This document shows, in pieces, positions 60,708-64,000 of a stretch of 64,000 nucleotides of DNA. Below the pieces are notes generated by a model. That model did no database searches. It had not been told where the DNA came from and was given only the letters and a program-made list of their open reading frames with translations. Location: the NCBI RefSeq assembly GCF_964340395.1, contig NC_135569.1:17160257-17224256 (forward strand), given 5' to 3'. The position numbers were made by a program, and so were the translations under genes. The stretch comes from Glandiceps talaboti. Lineage: Eukaryota > Hemichordata > Enteropneusta > Spengelidae. Positions within the stretch are counted from its first letter, which is position 1. Every line of letters begins with the position of its first letter.

Positions 60708-60770
60708 AGGATTACGCCCAAAGAGATGAGCGATGTAGAACCTGTAAATATTTCTATTTGACAGTCATTT

Positions 60771-60852
60771 TAGCACAGCTGATGAACTGAGATTCAGTAG
60801 TGCTATAGGCATGGTGAAATGTCTGTGTGTGTGTGTGTGTGTGTGTGTATGT
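60771..60852 (-). mobile_element. Terminal fragment of the TAGCACAACTG family, reversed
   Basis: TAGCACAGCTG, then GAACTGAGATTCAGTAGTGC, then TATAGGCAT and a (GT)n tract: the inverted 3' end of the family seen at 31262-32637. Only the end is present. Confidence 0.7.
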
Positions 60853-61584
60853 AAGGGGAAAACCATTTGATTTCGGGGGGGGGGGGGGGTTATGGAGGAT
60901 TTTGGGAAGAAAAAATTTGTTTCCAGGTGAACCAGAAAAAAAAATTTGATCCTGTAATGGCTTGAGAGAAAAAAATTGTCATAACAGACAGAAGTGAAAA
61001 AAAATTTTTTTACAATGCACCAGAAATGAGCAAATGTGGAAACCTTATTCTCATGTATTCTTAGACGGCGCAAATGTTTTTACAAGTATAAATTCCTGTT
61101 TTTTTCCAGCACTTATCATTAAAGCATGCACTATATAGCTCTGCTTTAAACCCAAGTGCACACAAAGTTTTCCTTTCCTTTTCTGACCCAAGCAAACATA
61201 TTTCAGGATTTTTGTTGCAATATCTCAATGACACAGTCAATATCTGAAGGAGACTATTTGGCTTCTGTAAATTAAGACAATTTAAAAAACAAGACAGGAG
61301 TCAATAAACTAGTGTTACAATCAATATATTTTTCTTTCAATATAAATCTCTTATAAAGATGTACAAATAAATCTTTCTCAAGTTGACAATGAAAATTGAG
61401 GAACAACAAATATAACGAAATACAAAAAATAATATCTTCCCTGAGAACTTAGAGGAATTGACTGATTCAAAGAAAAGCAGGTTGAGTACTGATCAGAGTT
61501 GATTTTGGAACTGTTCTATAATTTAAAGTTGTAATTTAACGTTTTCACACAAAAAAATTATTTTCCCCTTGATTTGCATCTTAA

Positions 61585-63203
61585 CCCTTTCACCACCAAT
61601 TCCCGCTACAGCGGGAACGCTCTAGGGCGCCCACCGATTCCCTCTACAGCGGGAACGCCAAAGGTCATTCAACTACTACGACGTTCAAACCGTTTAACGG
61701 CAGCTATTGCTGCAAAACTTGCTGCCATAACTAGTTCCACACATGCGTATTAGCCTTGTTTATATAGTCTGCCATTTTGAACACATGTTAGTGGATGGTT
61801 TTCTAGCACGATTGGAAAGACGAGCGATCGTAAATTTTGTGTGCGTTTTTCGCCAGAAAGATCGAATTTCAACAACGCGGAAGTAATTAACGGCTCACGT
61901 AGCATCTCCTACGATGTCATTTTGACAACTGTCCTGAGAAATTTCCACTGAATTTTTACTCAAAAACATTGTTGAATACATCAGGTCAGTTGTGGGAACG
62001 GTATAGGCTTCAGAACTACCATGAGGGCCGAGTGATCTACCGGCGGGGAATTCACCGTTGCCGTAGTGAAAGTTGGCAAATTGCGTAACTTGATGACCCG
62101 TAGCATTCGTTCATACTATGGCCTTGGGGCCAGTATTTAGCTCCAAAAGTAATTATTTTGGTCATATTTCTTTGTGGTAATGTTCAATAATGAATAATAC
62201 TCATACAAGTTCAATTTATACTGGTCAGTGGTACAATGTGGGCGGTAGATTACACACAATCTGAAGATTTTCCGATCACATTTTTGAATGCGTTTTTTAA
62301 CGGTAAAATTCAAATTTCAACATGGCCACACCGAAAATTGTCTCCCCTAACATCGTTTGCGATGTAAATAACGGCTCTGTTCATGAAAAATTCTGTTTAA
62401 TTTTGACTTTGATGGCATTTATGAATGAAAGGAGATGGCTGTGTGAACTCAATGTACTCAATGTGACAAAAACATTACCGCGACGAGGGTTCAAATTACA
62501 GGCTGCATATTTCCGTTGGTCGGTATGTGCGTCGGCAAATAAAGCCATTTTGCCCATCCGATTTTGGCGCCGATGCTACTGACTTACGGTCATTTTTTGC
62601 CGATTTCTGGCATAAATTGAGTAATAATTTTTTGTTGTTCTGCTAAATAATGAATTATATTTACAAAGACCAACTTTTCAAAAGGTATCAAGGTGACAAC
62701 TTTAGATATTTTAAGACACTTTCATTGCCGGTGCGGCACCGTCTGTTGCGTCATAATCGGATTAGTGAGCCGTTAATTAATTTCGTTCAAATTTTTACGA
62801 CTCAAAATGTCATTTTCTGCCAAATTTTCGCCAATTTTAACAATTTAACCAGTAAAGAGAAGTTTTGTAGGAACATAAATGTTGGTATTTTGAATTTTAT
62901 TTGTAATATAAATATTTTGTTTATTTGTGATATGTCAATAAATAAACGACTTGTGTCAGTTTTATTCATATTTTATTACTTTAAGTCATATTTCGGTTGT
63001 GTTTGTGGAATTTGAATGCGTGTATTTGCAAGTGTGATGTAGAGAATTTATTTTCCAATGAAATGATACCTCATTTTTTTAAAATGAGCAACTCTAAGTA
63101 TTTTTATATCAATTTGATTACATAACACTCACTCTCACCTGGTGGTCAGTGAGGGGAGTGGTGGAGAACAAACATTCCCAGGGGGCAACTGGTGGTGAAA
63201 AGG
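61585..63203. mobile_element. piggyBac-like non-autonomous element
   Basis: TTAA at 61581-61584 and 63204-63207 flank the ends CCCTTTCACCACCA and TGGTGGTGAAAAGG (an imperfect 13-14 bp TIR). TTAA duplication with CCC-type ends is the piggyBac signature. Subterminal repeats at left: CTACAGCGGGAACGC occurs twice (about 61606 and 61649). Plus-strand frames at 62322-62582 and 62650-63015 do not resemble a DDD transposase. 1619 bp. Confidence 0.78.
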
Positions 63204-63207
63204 TTAA

Positions 63208-63560
63208 AGCTAAGTATCCTAAAGCTATTAGTTAAACTGTACTTTTCTACTTCTTGTGTCTGTATTGTGCATTTATCTTGTTTTGTCTCTGTACGTTTTT
63301 TGAAAATTAAACATGCAAGATATTTTCTTCTGGATCCTGGTACTACTATGATGGGGTCAGGAGTACAGCACTCCCCAGATCAGTCAGCTCCTCGGATATT
63401 TTACCAGTCATCTTTTGTACATACAAATTTAAGTAGCAGAAGTATGGTTGGTAGACAGACATCTTTCATACTAACTGCTAATTCTTCTACTTGCACAGAA
63501 CAAGTTATTTAGAGGTACAGTTGTGAACCATTGTGACATAGTATAGGTACATGTATGAAT
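63208..63560. other. No gene recognised
   Basis: A plus-strand frame spans 63192-63512 without family resemblance; it overlaps the piggyBac-like right end, so it is unlikely to be a gene. Confidence 0.4.
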
Positions 63561-63662
63561 AGACTGTAAGATACGTCGTGACGTTTCGCCCTCACCGGCC
63601 TCCTCTCACATAGGGGTTGGCCGATGTTTGAGGGCACCCCGTCACGGCGTACCTTACAGACT
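63561..63662. repeat. 102-bp near-perfect hairpin
   Basis: AGACTGTAAGATACGTCGTG at left pairs with the inverse at right (CACGGCGTACCTTACAGACT); arms are about 34 nt with few mismatches, GCCCTCA/TGAGGGC closing, and inner GGCC pairing. A TA lies at each edge. GC-rich compared with its surroundings. Mini-foldback element or structured RNA source. Confidence 0.8.
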
Positions 63663-64000
63663 AAGGTATGAACAACACATTACAAACTTAATGACTAATT
63701 AAAAAAAAAATTGCACTGCTACTCCATTTGAAAAAAAAATTGATGCAGGACTGACAGTAGAAAAAAAAATTGCTGTCACTCTGACTGGAAAAAAAATTTG
63801 CTCCCATACCTACTTCCTCCATACCCCCCCCCCCCCAGAAATCAAATGGTTCTCCCCTAAACGACTTGAATTCAAAAACCACCAGATGGGTTGCCTTGAT
63901 ATTTGGTGGGAATATTACTTTTGGTGTGTAGATGGAAAATTTATAAAAGATAAAATGATTGCATCAGATTTGTACGCTTTGAGTCAAAAAAACTTAAAAG

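Larger units (their letters stand above)
60853..63865. repeat. Large inverted repeat arms (G-run plus A-run motifs)
   Basis: Left arm about 60853-61010: AAGGGGAAAACCATTTGATT, a G-run of about 14, TATGGAGGA, then GAAAAAAAAATT motifs spaced about 30 bp. Right arm about 63692-63865 is its inverse, with CCATACCCCCC and AAATCAAATGGTTCTCCCCT. The arms flank a piggyBac-like element and a hairpin. Possibly two inverted copies of one repeat or one foldback element. Confidence 0.7.

Noticed and set aside
62322-63015. Two plus-strand frames as piggyBac transposase
   Set aside because: No DDD-type motifs or cysteine-rich tail could be seen; probably chance frames in a non-autonomous element.

Overview
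The window is eukaryotic (metazoan) DNA dominated by introns, tandem repeats and transposons. It shows spliced exons with GT/AG borders, LINE, Ty3/gypsy, hAT-like, piggyBac-like and MuDR-like remains, and CA, TGAT and TTTG microsatellites. The Ty3/gypsy element at the left edge has integrase before reverse transcriptase (Gmr1-like order, first described from deuterostomes). Together with the repeat style this suggests a marine invertebrate, perhaps a hemichordate or amphioxus, but the species is not proven.

One conserved host gene organises the window: WDR33, the cleavage/polyadenylation subunit that reads AAUAAA, on the minus strand. Five coding exons are recognised in order: 51746-51940 (start codon), 28430-28498, 27907-28011, 11183-11278 and 4787-4938. 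All junctions are GT/AG and phases are compatible. The remaining exons lie beyond the left edge. The introns are about 23 kb, 0.4 kb, 16.6 kb and 6.2 kb.

Left part (1-11 kb): Gmr1-like pol with a candidate 3' LTR, a small 28-bp palindromic tandem repeat, WDR33 exon 5, a LINE 3' fragment, and a 4.7-kb array of about 90 copies of a 52-bp unit in intron 4. Middle (11-28 kb): exon 4, then intron 3 with two arrays (5.8 and 2.1 kb, about 328 copies) of one 24-bp unit. The many long open frames there arise only because 24 is a multiple of three. Intron 1 (28.5-51.7 kb): a dispersed TIR family with internal ~115-bp repeats, a 4.7-kb TIR element inserted in one copy, a decayed partial copy of WDR33 exon 1, two foldback elements, a hAT-type element with a two-exon gene lacking the catalytic core, a LINE fragment and other transposase relics.

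Right part (52-64 kb, upstream of the WDR33 start codon): nested transposons. A LINE is split by a TIR element, which itself contains a MITE. A second copy of that MITE is split by a hAT-like MITE. There are also a MuDR-like MITE with a 9-bp target duplication, a piggyBac-like TTAA element and large inverted-repeat arms. No second host gene was recognised. All coordinates and alignments were made by eye.
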